Origin: Pirellulales bacterium
Lineage (GTDB): Bacteria > Planctomycetota > Planctomycetia > Pirellulales > UBA1268
DNA length: 64,000 bases
Direction: 5' to 3'
Assembly: GCA_017853835.1 (NCBI GenBank)
Contig: JAFMIU010000009.1
Span: 1-64,000 of the forward strand
Under the pieces are notes generated by a model. The model did not search any database and was not told where the DNA came from. It saw only the letters and a program-made list of their open reading frames with translations. The position numbers and the translations under genes are program-made. Shown here piece by piece: positions 1 through 8,538 of the stretch (the stretch's first letter is position 1; each line of letters begins with the position of its first letter).

Positions 1-38
1 AGACCCTTCTTGAACTCGCTCGTGTTGTAGGCTGGCAC
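1..38 (-). CDS. efp: Elongation factor P, N-terminal fragment (runs off the window)
   Basis: Only the first 12-13 codons lie in the window. Read on the minus strand from a GTG at 38-36 they give M-P-A-Y-N-T-S-E-F-K-K-G-L, which matches the usual start of bacterial EF-P (an x-Y-x-T-x-E-F-K-K-G-L pattern before the KOW-like domain). EF-P binds between the P and E sites and rescues ribosomes stalled on polyproline. An AGGAG sits 12 nt upstream of the GTG, slightly far for a Shine-Dalgarno. The gene diverges from epmB, whose product modifies EF-P; the same head-to-head pairing is known in Escherichia coli. The modified lysine lies outside the window. Confidence 0.72.
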   Translation of the reverse strand, partial: MPAYNTSEFKKG

Positions 39-158
39 TGCTGCTCGACGCTCCTGAGATAGGCGGCTTTTTCTTCCGGGATCGGCACCCGTATCCTTAA
101 CGAGCCGTTCAGCGTCGCCGCCAGGGCGAAACCTGTCAACTTCTGCGGTCCTTTCCCG
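39..158. promoter_or_regulatory. Shared divergent efp/epmB upstream region
   Basis: These 120 bp must hold the start signals of both efp (leftward) and epmB (rightward). On the minus strand a perfect TTGACA is read at 139-134, about 95 nt before the efp GTG, but no good -10 follows it at 16-18 nt. No clear Shine-Dalgarno precedes the epmB ATG at 159. Confidence 0.3.
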
Positions 159-1169
159 ATGTCCATTGCACCCGTTCACCGTGAGTCGCCTTCGATGGGG
201 CGGTGGCAGCGGGAACTCGCCGAGGCGATTCGTGACCCTGAGGACCTGTGTCAGGCACTCGGGCTCGATGGTGGCATCATGGCGGACGTGACGACGGCGG
301 CAGGGTTTCCACTGCTCGTGCCGAGGAGCTTCGTCGCGAGGATGGCCAGGGGCGACGCCCAAGATCCGCTGCTGCTGCAGGTGTTGCCTCAGGGGCAGGA
401 GGCGGCGAGCCCGGCGTGCTGGACCGGTGATCCCCTTGGGGAGTCCGAGTCGCTGGTGGCGCCGGGGCTCATCCGGAAGTATCACGGCCGGGCGCTCCTC
501 CTTGTGACCGGAGGCTGTGCGGTGAACTGCCGCTACTGCTTCCGACGCGAGTTTCCCTATGCGGAGAGTGGCGCGACGCGTCGCGGCATCTCCGAGGGAA
601 TCGCCGCGATCGCCGAAGACCAGTCGATCACCGAGGTCATTCTTTCAGGAGGCGACCCGCTCCTGCTCGACGACGACGCCCTGGCCGACCTCGTGGCCCG
701 CCTCGATGCGATTCCCCATCTGCGTCGCCTTCGGCTCCACACGCGTGTGCCGGTGGTCTTGCCGTCCAGGGTCACGCCAAGCCTGCGTGGCGTGCTCGGG
801 GGGAGCCGACTTGCCCGGACGGTGGTGCTGCACATCAACCATGCCGCAGAGATCGACGATGCCGTCGTCGAGGTGATCGGGCGGCTGGCCGCGTCTCCGG
901 CGATCGTGCTGAACCAGACCGTCCTCTTGGCCGGGGTGAACGATTCCGCGGAGGTCCTCGCGGCGTTGTCGGAGCGCCTCGTCGCCGCAGGCGTGGTGCC
1001 GTACTATCTCCACCTCCTCGACCGGGTTCGTGGCGCCGCGCACTTCGAGGTGCCGGAGCAGCGGGCCGTCGAAATCCACCGTCGTCTTCGAGAGACGCTT
1101 CCCGGTTATCTTGTTCCTCGGCTCGTGCGGGAGGTTCCTGGCGAGCGTTCGAAGGTGTGGATCGCGTGA
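159..1169 (+). CDS. epmB: EF-P beta-lysylation protein EpmB (radical SAM lysine 2,3-aminomutase family)
   Basis: 336 aa. The radical SAM cluster motif C-x3-C-x2-C is seen at Cys120, Cys124 and Cys127 (CAVNCRYCFRR), followed by the SAM-binding GGDP segment (SGGDPLLLDD) and a KamA-type barrel. In this family EpmB isomerises (S)-alpha-lysine to (R)-beta-lysine, which EpmA then attaches to EF-P. The length and the N-terminal pattern W-x2-E-L-x2-A-I fit short EpmB rather than the longer PLP-dependent clostridial lysine 2,3-aminomutase. The gene diverges from efp, strongly supporting EF-P modification. epmA is not in the window. A later ATG at 195 is possible. Confidence 0.9.
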   Translation: MSIAPVHRESPSMGRWQRELAEAIRDPEDLCQALGLDGGIMADVTTAAGFPLLVPRSFVARMARGDAQDPLLLQVLPQGQEAASPACWTGDPLGESESLVAPGLIRKYHGRALLLVTGGCAVNCRYCFRREFPYAESGATRRGISEGIAAIAEDQSITEVILSGGDPLLLDDDALADLVARLDAIPHLRRLRLHTRVPVVLPSRVTPSLRGVLGGSRLARTVVLHINHAAEIDDAVVEVIGRLAASPAIVLNQTVLLAGVNDSAEVLAALSERLVAAGVVPYYLHLLDRVRGAAHFEVPEQRAVEIHRRLRETLPGYLVPRLVREVPGERSKVWIA

Positions 1170-1209
1170 TCCTCGTCGTCATCAACCCATCCCGCGTGGA
1201 GAATCAGCC

Positions 1210-2103
1210 ATGAGAGTTTTGATCGCCGTGGACGGCTCGCGTCCCTCGCTCGACGCCGTGCGCCTGGCTGGCGGGCTGATCGATCCCGCCGTCGATCTGG
1301 TGGCGTTCTATTATTCTCCCCGTGACCTCGAGAAGCGGGTGCCACAGGCATCCCGTTCGATCATCGGCGGGGCTGCCGCCGCCGTTTTCGACGACGCCCG
1401 AGACGCTCTTCCTGAGGCGGCGAGACACCGCGTCGAGTTCATTCAGAGCGATGCCGCCGCCGCGGTGGGAATCCTCGCCTCCGCGGCATCGTGGCAGGCC
1501 GACATGGTCGTCGTCGGTGCCCGCGGTCATGGAGGGCTCCAGAATCTCATGCTGGGGAGCGTGTCGCGGGCGGTCGTCCACGGCGCCCACCTGCCGGTGC
1601 TCGTGGTGCGTTCGGCACCCCCCTCCGATCGTGGGCTGAGAGTGCTGGTCTGCCATCGTCCGCTGAGTGCGGCGTCGGTGGCGAAGGCGATTGGCCATGC
1701 CCATTGGCCCGCGGCGACCGAGGGACGCGTGATGGGAGTCGCCGAGTCGCTGCTTGCCGGGCCGCTGCCGGCATGGCTCGAGAAGCGGGTTCGCGATCCC
1801 GACACCGCTGCGATCGCCAGCGCCTGGCAGCAGGAGCACGATGCCGAGGTGACGGCACTGGCAGGCGATCTCGCAGCCTTCGCCGAATCGCTTCCTGCGC
1901 CGTTTCGGGCGGCCGAACCGGTCGTGGCGCAGGGCAACCCGGGGGAGCAGATCATGCATCGGGCCAAGGAGGCGAGTGTCGATCTGATCGTGCTGGGCCG
2001 CACACCGACCGATTCCCTGTCGCGATGGCTCCTGGGAAGCACATCCGAGGCCATCCTCGCTCATGCCACCGCCAGCGTGCTGATCGTGCCGGTCGAGAAG
2101 TGA
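1210..2103 (+). CDS. Tandem-domain universal stress protein (UspA family)
   Basis: 297 aa from the ATG at 1210. Two UspA domains are fused: residues about 1-145 (start MRVLIAVDGS) and about 150-297 (end ASVLIVPVEK). The first domain has the ATP-binding pattern G-x2-G-x9-G-S (GARGHGGLQNLMLGS). In the second the matching segment is GRTPTDSLSRWLLGS, with Pro where the second Gly should be, so only the first half is likely to bind ATP well. These cytosolic proteins are linked to stress survival; the exact role is unknown. The gene follows epmB by 40 bp and could be co-transcribed. The frame is open upstream to 1030 but that part overlaps epmB and has no Usp similarity. Confidence 0.85.
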   Translation: MRVLIAVDGSRPSLDAVRLAGGLIDPAVDLVAFYYSPRDLEKRVPQASRSIIGGAAAAVFDDARDALPEAARHRVEFIQSDAAAAVGILASAASWQADMVVVGARGHGGLQNLMLGSVSRAVVHGAHLPVLVVRSAPPSDRGLRVLVCHRPLSAASVAKAIGHAHWPAATEGRVMGVAESLLAGPLPAWLEKRVRDPDTAAIASAWQQEHDAEVTALAGDLAAFAESLPAPFRAAEPVVAQGNPGEQIMHRAKEASVDLIVLGRTPTDSLSRWLLGSTSEAILAHATASVLIVPVEK

Positions 2104-2136
2104 CCGTCGATCACCCGCCATGGCCATGTCGACGGT
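2103..2136. terminator. Bidirectional hairpin between usp and cysH
   Basis: ACCGTCGA at 2103-2110 pairs with TCGACGGT at 2129-2136 (8 bp, no mismatch), with an 18-nt loop. It lies between the convergent stop codons of the Usp gene and cysH. There is no U-tract, as is common for GC-rich hairpins. Confidence 0.45.
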
Positions 2137-2170
2137 GGAGGGGTACGCCGCTATGGGCGGACGGCGACGT

Positions 2171-2908
2171 TCACCGGGAATGCAGGCCGCATTCCGTCTT
2201 CGCCGATCCGCTCCATCGCCCGGCACGTTCGTCTTCACCCGAGCTGACGGCTCGCGTGCATGGGGCGCAGCCGATGCTGACATATCCCTTGTCGTGAAGC
2301 GGGTTGTAGGGAACGTTGTCGCGCACGATCGCGTCCCACACTTTCGCCTTCGTCCAGTTGGCCAAGGGCGACACCTTGACGACGCCAAACTTGTGGTCCC
2401 AGCCGACGATCGGTGACGCGGCCCGGTCGGGGCTCTGATCGCGACGGATGCCGCTCATCCACGCGGTGTAGCCGGCGAGCACCCGCGTCACCACCGCCAG
2501 CTTCCGTTCGCCGCAGCACCGATCAGGCTCGGTACGATAGATCGGGCCCCCGTTGAGTCGTTCATACTCCTCCACGGAGGTGCCGGGCCGCGCATAGGCC
2601 ACCTCGATGCCATAGCGGCGGGCGATGCGATCACGGAGGTCGAGCGTTTCCTGAAACTGGTACCCCGTGTCGAGATTGAACACGTAGGTCGTCGGGGCGA
2701 TCGACGCGAGCCAGTGGATGATGAGGCAGCCTTCGGGGCCGAACGCCGTGGCCATCGTCAAGCCTTGGCCATACCGGTCGACCGCCCAGCGGATGATCTC
2801 CTCCGGGGAGGCCGATTCGAGGCTCCGGCTGGCCCGCGCAAGCTCCTCCCGTTCGGCCGCGGTGGCCTCACGGACGGTGGACGCTGCGGTGTCCGAACCA
2901 GCGGTCAT
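2171..2908 (-). CDS. cysH: Adenylyl-sulfate / phosphoadenylyl-sulfate reductase CysH
   Basis: 245 aa. CysH reduces APS or PAPS to sulfite in assimilatory sulfate reduction, using a C-terminal cysteine and thioredoxin. The catalytic Cys240 lies in the ECGLH motif close to the C-terminus. The pairs Cys131-Cys132 (RCCGERK) and Cys214/Cys217 (GCAPC) are the ligands of a [4Fe-4S] cluster, the mark of the APS-type (assimilatory) enzyme as opposed to cluster-free PAPS reductases. The ATP-PPase-like fold is seen in TMATAFGPEG and VFNLDTGY. An AAGGA seven bases before the ATG at 2908 is a good ribosome site. No other sulfate genes are adjacent. Confidence 0.92.
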   Translation of the reverse strand: MTAGSDTAASTVREATAAEREELARASRSLESASPEEIIRWAVDRYGQGLTMATAFGPEGCLIIHWLASIAPTTYVFNLDTGYQFQETLDLRDRIARRYGIEVAYARPGTSVEEYERLNGGPIYRTEPDRCCGERKLAVVTRVLAGYTAWMSGIRRDQSPDRAASPIVGWDHKFGVVKVSPLANWTKAKVWDAIVRDNVPYNPLHDKGYVSIGCAPCTRAVSSGEDERAGRWSGSAKTECGLHSR

Positions 2909-2937
2909 GGATTAATCCTTACCATTGCGATCAACTT

Positions 2938-2953
2938 ACGCAAGTATTTGCGT
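2938..2953. promoter_or_regulatory. Perfect palindrome upstream of cysH, candidate operator
   Basis: ACGCAA (2938-2943), GTAT, TTGCGT (2948-2953): a perfect 6-bp inverted repeat with a 4-bp spacer, 30 bp before the cysH start and 170 bp before rhaB. A third TTGCG half site lies at about 2924-2928. Its size and position suit a dimeric repressor such as an Rrf2-family protein, but no regulator is encoded nearby; assignment to cysH is inferred from proximity. Confidence 0.4.
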
Positions 2954-3125
2954 TCCCTGGGGTGTGCATCGACCAAAAGTGGTCCTCGACCCGCGTGGGA
3001 GTCTCTACGACCGGCAGGGTTTTTCTGCCTTTCCCTGCCTCGCGGCAGGGGCCTCCCCAAGCCTGCCGAAAACGGCACAATCTCGACCCGCGTCGATTCG
3101 TTGTTTTCGAGGGGAGGATCCGGGC

Positions 3126-4598
<1,473 letters not shown>

Positions 4599-4611
4599 CG
4601 GGCCGGCGGAA

Positions 4612-6561
4612 TCAGGCGGCGTGCTGCTGCCGCGCCGGCCGCTTGGTCACGGTGCCGTGATCGACTTCGAGGATCGCATCGGCCAACGACAGGGTGCTGG
4701 CACGATGCGTGATCATGATCACGGTGCGATTCTCGACGTAGGTGGCGAGTGCCTCGTGGATGAGGCGTTCGCTTTCCACGTCGATTTGGCTCGTGGCCTC
4801 GTCGAGCACCAGGATTTCGGCATTCCGCAGAAAAGCCCTCGCCAGGGCGATGCGTTGCCGCTGACCTCCTGAGAGCCGGAACCCGTTGGGGCCGACCATC
4901 GTGCGGTAGCCCTCGGGAAACTCGGAGATGAACTCGTGGGCGTGCGCCTTGCGGGCGGCTGCCTCGATCTCCTCGTCCGTGGCGTCCCATCGTCCGTAGC
5001 GGATGTTGTAGAGGATCGATTCGTTGAACAGTTCCGTCTGCTGGGTGACCATCGCGATCCGTCGCCGGAGGTCGTGGATCGCCAGGTCGGTGAGCGGCAC
5101 CCCATCGATCAGTACGCGGCCCTTGGTGGGGTCGTAGAAGCGGCAGATGATATTGACGAGCGTGCTCTTGCCACCGCCATTGGGTCCCACGATCGCCACA
5201 CGCTCGCCGAACGGAATCGAAAGACTGACGTCCTTGAGGACCGTGTCGATGCCGTCGTAGGAAAACGACACGTTGTCGAGGCGGATTTCCCGGTGCGGGG
5301 ATGGAAGCGTGCGAGGATGCTCCGCCTCGACGAGCTTCGACGGCGTGTCGAGGAGTGGGTAGAGCCCCTGCGCGCCGACGATGCCGATGTTGAGACCGGT
5401 GATTACGCCCGAGAGCTTCCGCACGGGGTCGCTCGCCCCGATCAGGAATCCGAAGAAGATCATGATCCCGGGCACCGTCATCGGCTGGTCGGTCATCGGA
5501 ATGCCGAAGATGTGCGTTTCCTGATTGATCACGAGCCACGCGCCGACGGCGATCGAGGTGGCCACCATGCCAATGCCGAGGATCTCGGTGATCGGGTTTG
5601 CCAGGGCGTGATAGAAGGAGTGCCACATGCCGGTGCGCATCATGTCGCGGGTGCAGGTGCGGAAGCGGTCCCGCTCAAACTCCTCCATCGTGTAGGCCTG
5701 CACGGTGAGGACGTTGTTGAGCGCCTCGAGCAGCACGTGATGAAAGCCCTTGGATCGGGCGAGAATGTTCTTCGAAACGTTCCGCATCCGGCGATTGAGC
5801 CACACCATCAGGAAACCAACGATCGGGGCGAGGAGCAGGCACGCGATCGTGAGTCGCCACGAGACCATGAACGCGAAGCCGAGGCAGGCGGCGATCTTCA
5901 GGGGCTCCGTGATCGCACCCCCGTAGACAGCGGTGATGCCGCCCGCGAGCATGTCGGAGGTGCTCGTCACCTGGGCCATGAAGCCGGCCGATCCCAATCG
6001 CATGAACTGGGCCCGGTCGAGCGCGAGCGCCTTGTCAAACACCTTCAGTCGAATGTTGCGGCTGATGCTCATCGCCACCCAGCTCACGAGGAGCGTCGAG
6101 CAGAGAAGCATCACGTGCTTGAGGAACGTGCTCACCACCACGAGCGCCACGACGTAGAGCACCGTCTGGAAGGGGTCTCGCGGAAGGAGTCGATCGATCC
6201 AGGGCTGCAGGCGACGAGCCGAATAGACGATCGCCTCGTCGCCCCGCTTCGAGAGGGTGAGCGTGTCGAGCCGGTTCCTCGCGAGGCGGCGGTCGTCTCC
6301 CTGGAGGCCGTCGTTGGCGAGACTCGCTTCGAGTGCGGCCATCTCGGTCGAGGCCGCCGTGATTCGCTGCGAGGATTCCTCGACCCGGCGCTCATTCCAT
6401 GACTGGAGCGAGTCGCCCTTGAGGGTGACCTCGATGATCGGAAACAGGGCGGCGATGTTGGCGCCCCACAAGGCGGCGACACCCGCGGAGCAGAGCATGG
6501 CGGCGGCGAGCAGCGGCCAGCTCTTGGCAGCCTCGCGGAGGGCCCGAAGGAAGTAGTGCAT
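4612..6561 (-). CDS. ABC exporter with fused membrane and ATPase domains (MsbA-like)
   Basis: 649 aa half-transporter. The N-terminal membrane domain starts with a hydrophobic helix at about 14-40, then a hydrophilic segment of about 85 residues before the second helix (VLYVVALVVVSTFLKH). The ATPase domain from about 425 has Walker A GPNGGGKST (about 460), signature LSGGQRQR, Walker B ILVLDEATS and the switch His in MITHRAST. The family acts as homodimers flipping lipids, lipid A precursors or drugs across the inner membrane; the substrate here cannot be told. The extra extracytoplasmic loop after helix 1 is unusual for MsbA. The gene is convergent with rhaB (13 bp) and downstream of uvrC. 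Confidence 0.85.
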   Translation of the reverse strand: MHYFLRALREAAKSWPLLAAAMLCSAGVAALWGANIAALFPIIEVTLKGDSLQSWNERRVEESSQRITAASTEMAALEASLANDGLQGDDRRLARNRLDTLTLSKRGDEAIVYSARRLQPWIDRLLPRDPFQTVLYVVALVVVSTFLKHVMLLCSTLLVSWVAMSISRNIRLKVFDKALALDRAQFMRLGSAGFMAQVTSTSDMLAGGITAVYGGAITEPLKIAACLGFAFMVSWRLTIACLLLAPIVGFLMVWLNRRMRNVSKNILARSKGFHHVLLEALNNVLTVQAYTMEEFERDRFRTCTRDMMRTGMWHSFYHALANPITEILGIGMVATSIAVGAWLVINQETHIFGIPMTDQPMTVPGIMIFFGFLIGASDPVRKLSGVITGLNIGIVGAQGLYPLLDTPSKLVEAEHPRTLPSPHREIRLDNVSFSYDGIDTVLKDVSLSIPFGERVAIVGPNGGGKSTLVNIICRFYDPTKGRVLIDGVPLTDLAIHDLRRRIAMVTQQTELFNESILYNIRYGRWDATDEEIEAAARKAHAHEFISEFPEGYRTMVGPNGFRLSGGQRQRIALARAFLRNAEILVLDEATSQIDVESERLIHEALATYVENRTVIMITHRASTLSLADAILEVDHGTVTKRPARQQHAA

Positions 6562-6819
6562 GAACCGGTTTCTCGGTGGGAATCTCGACGTGATTCCGTA
6601 GGTGATCGGTTGGTTGCCCGGTGCGATCCCATCGAAAATCGCCGTTGTCCGGCCCGGGCAATCTGCAGGCGGTCGGCAGACTGGGCGGACTTCGTCGAGC
6701 GCGGGGGCACGCCAGGTGGGCGGGGAGGGTAGTGACCCTGTCGCAGGCGTTCAAGGGCGGGTTCTGGGGCGGTTTTGTCGGTGCCGACCCGGTTGGCGCA
6801 AGCTGGGCAAGCCTGGTCG
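6562..6819. other. Intergenic region upstream of the ABC exporter with inverted repeat
   Basis: 258 bp without a convincing gene. TTGCCCGG (6614-6621) and CCGGGCAA (6654-6661) form a perfect 8-bp inverted repeat spaced by 32 bp, about 55-100 bp before the exporter start; it may be a uvrC terminator or part of the exporter leader. None of the three minus-strand frames here encodes helix-hairpin-helix residues that could belong to the short uvrC. Confidence 0.4.
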
Positions 6820-8199
6820 TCACCCGTCGAGCGTGCGTTTGCCACGCAGGAGATGGTGGTAATGCTGGGCGAAGCGGTGGGCCTCGTCCCGAACGTACTC
6901 GAGGAGCCGGAGGGAGTAGGAGTCGCGGGACAGCCGCAGCGGCTCGCTGCGGCCCGGCAGAAAGACCTCCTCCTCGCGCTTGGCGAGCGAGATCACGCAC
7001 GGCGCTTCGATGCCGAGGCTCTCCAACGCGTCGAGGGCTGCCGACAGTTGCCCCTTGCCTCCGTCGATCAGGAGGATGTCGGGGGGCGAGGCTCCCTCCC
7101 TCGCCAGCCGTGCGAATCGTCGTGACACGACTTCGTGGATGCTTCGGAAATCGTCGATGCCGTCGACCGTTTTGATCCGGTACCGCTTGTAGCCGGGCTT
7201 GAACGGAAGGCCGTCGATGAACTGGACGAGGCTGGCGACGGTTTCATTGCCGGCGAGGTGGGCGATGTCGACGCCCTCGATCACCCTGGGCGGCTTCGCA
7301 AGGCCGAGCACTTTTTCAAGTCCCGCAAGCCCCTTCTTTGGGTCGACGAGAAAAACCTCCGGCTGCACATGTTCTTCGAGATCGCCACGCTGGTCGAGCG
7401 TTTCCAGCAACCGGATTTCGTCGCGAAGCCTGGCCGCCCTCTCGAACTCGAGCGCCTTCGATGCCTCGAGCATCTCCCGATGCATGTCGGCAAGCAGCTG
7501 CTTCTTGCCGCCATCAAGAAACGTCTTCAGGCGATTGATGTCTTTCCGGTAGTCGTCCTTCGAGATGCGGAGGTTGCACGGCGCCGTGCATTGGCCGATC
7601 GAGGCGAGCAGGCAGGGGCGAAACCATCGCCATTGCTCATCGGTGGCATCGATGTCGAGCGTGCACGTGCGAAACTTGAAAATCCGCTGCAGCACGACGA
7701 TCGCCCCGCGCAGTGATCCAGCACTGGTGAACGGTCCGTAGAGTTTCACCCCCTTCTGCCGTGGCGTGCGGGTGAACTCGACGCGAGGGTAGTCTTCGTG
7801 GGTCGTGATCTGGAGGTAGGGAAACGTCTTGTCGTCTTTGAGGTCGGAGTTGAACCGCGGCTGCACATCCTTGATCAGCCGGCTCTCCAGGAGTAGGGCG
7901 TCGACTTCGCTCTCGGCCTCGAGGAAGTCGATGTCGCGAATCTCACGCACGAGCTCCGCCGTGCGGCGATCCTCGGCGGCGGCCTTGAGGAAGTAGCTGC
8001 CGGCGCGGGATCGGAGGTTCTTGGCCTTGCCGACGTAGATGACCCGGCCCACGGCATCCTTCATGAGGTAGACGCCGGGCCCTTGAGGAAACGTCCGCAC
8101 CTTTCTCGCCGCCGCCGAACGATCCCTGGCCGCGGCGGCCTCATCGGTGTCGGCTGGCGACGTTTCAGAGGTTCGGGCAATGGGGTCGGTGGGATCCAT
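6820..8199 (-). CDS. uvrC: Excinuclease ABC subunit C, short form without the C-terminal (HhH)2 domain
   Basis: 459 aa from the ATG at 8199, against about 600 for usual UvrC. Order: GIY-YIG nuclease (GVYLMKD, VIYVGKAKNLRSR, residues 42-66) for the 3' incision; four cysteines in the pattern of the UvrC iron-sulfur site (RTC...RPCLLASIGQCTAPC); UVR motif (ALEFERAARLRDEI) for UvrB contact; and the RNase H-like nuclease for the 5' incision with Asp in EGVDIAHLAG, Asp in LLIDGGKGQL and His in RDEAHRFA all kept. The protein stops at LLRGKRTLDG, exactly where the tandem helix-hairpin-helix DNA-binding domain normally begins. The frame is open upstream to 8466 but that part is repeat DNA. Confidence 0.88.
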   Translation of the reverse strand: MDPTDPIARTSETSPADTDEAAAARDRSAAARKVRTFPQGPGVYLMKDAVGRVIYVGKAKNLRSRAGSYFLKAAAEDRRTAELVREIRDIDFLEAESEVDALLLESRLIKDVQPRFNSDLKDDKTFPYLQITTHEDYPRVEFTRTPRQKGVKLYGPFTSAGSLRGAIVVLQRIFKFRTCTLDIDATDEQWRWFRPCLLASIGQCTAPCNLRISKDDYRKDINRLKTFLDGGKKQLLADMHREMLEASKALEFERAARLRDEIRLLETLDQRGDLEEHVQPEVFLVDPKKGLAGLEKVLGLAKPPRVIEGVDIAHLAGNETVASLVQFIDGLPFKPGYKRYRIKTVDGIDDFRSIHEVVSRRFARLAREGASPPDILLIDGGKGQLSAALDALESLGIEAPCVISLAKREEEVFLPGRSEPLRLSRDSYSLRLLEYVRDEAHRFAQHYHHLLRGKRTLDG

Positions 8200-8225
8200 A
8201 CCGGCCGATTCTAGATCGCGCCCGC

Positions 8226-8534
8226 GATCCGTGTATCGCCGGCTCGGGGGCGGCAAAAGTCTCGTCGCCCGGGCGAAGATACGCCCGAGGCTCCTCGAGC
8301 GTTCACCGACCCCCTCGCCTCCCCAACCAGGTTTGCCAACGTGCCGCGACGCCTCACCGATGTTCGATCCGTGGATCGCCGGCTCGGGGGCGGCAAAAGT
8401 CTCGTCGCCCGGGCGAGGATACGCCCGAGGCTCCTCGAGCGTTCGCCGACCCCCTCGCCTCCCCAACCAGGTTTGCCAACGTGCCGCGACGCCTCACCGA
8501 TCTTCGATCCGTGGATCACCGGCTCGGGGGCGGC
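8226..8534. repeat. 140-bp tandem repeat, 2.2 copies
   Basis: Copies run 8226-8365, 8366-8505 and a partial 8506-8534, with a period of exactly 140 bp; the first two differ at only a few positions. On the minus strand each full unit holds GCTCGAGGAGC (small hairpin) followed by CGGGCG-loop-CGCCCG (second hairpin), then CCCCGAGCC and (G)GYGATCCACG. The array fills the whole gap between the pgm stop and the uvrC start, so it lies in a likely pgm-uvrC read-through leader. A diverged relative sits at 59520-59643. Confidence 0.9.
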
Positions 8535-8538
8535 GACG

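Noticed and set aside
1030..1209. N-terminal extension of the universal stress protein
   Set aside because: It overlaps epmB codons; the Usp fold begins exactly at the ATG at 1210.
6562..6819. Frameshifted continuation of uvrC encoding the missing HhH domain
   Set aside because: No frame on the minus strand shows the P-G-I-G-x-K/R pattern or other HhH residues.
8200..8466. N-terminal extension of uvrC through the 140-bp repeats
   Set aside because: The extra residues repeat with the DNA and precede the GIY-YIG domain by too much; the ATG at 8199 is sufficient.
8226..8534. CRISPR array for this and the other tandem repeats
   Set aside because: Units are contiguous (140, 105 and 39 bp) with no unique spacers and no cas genes.
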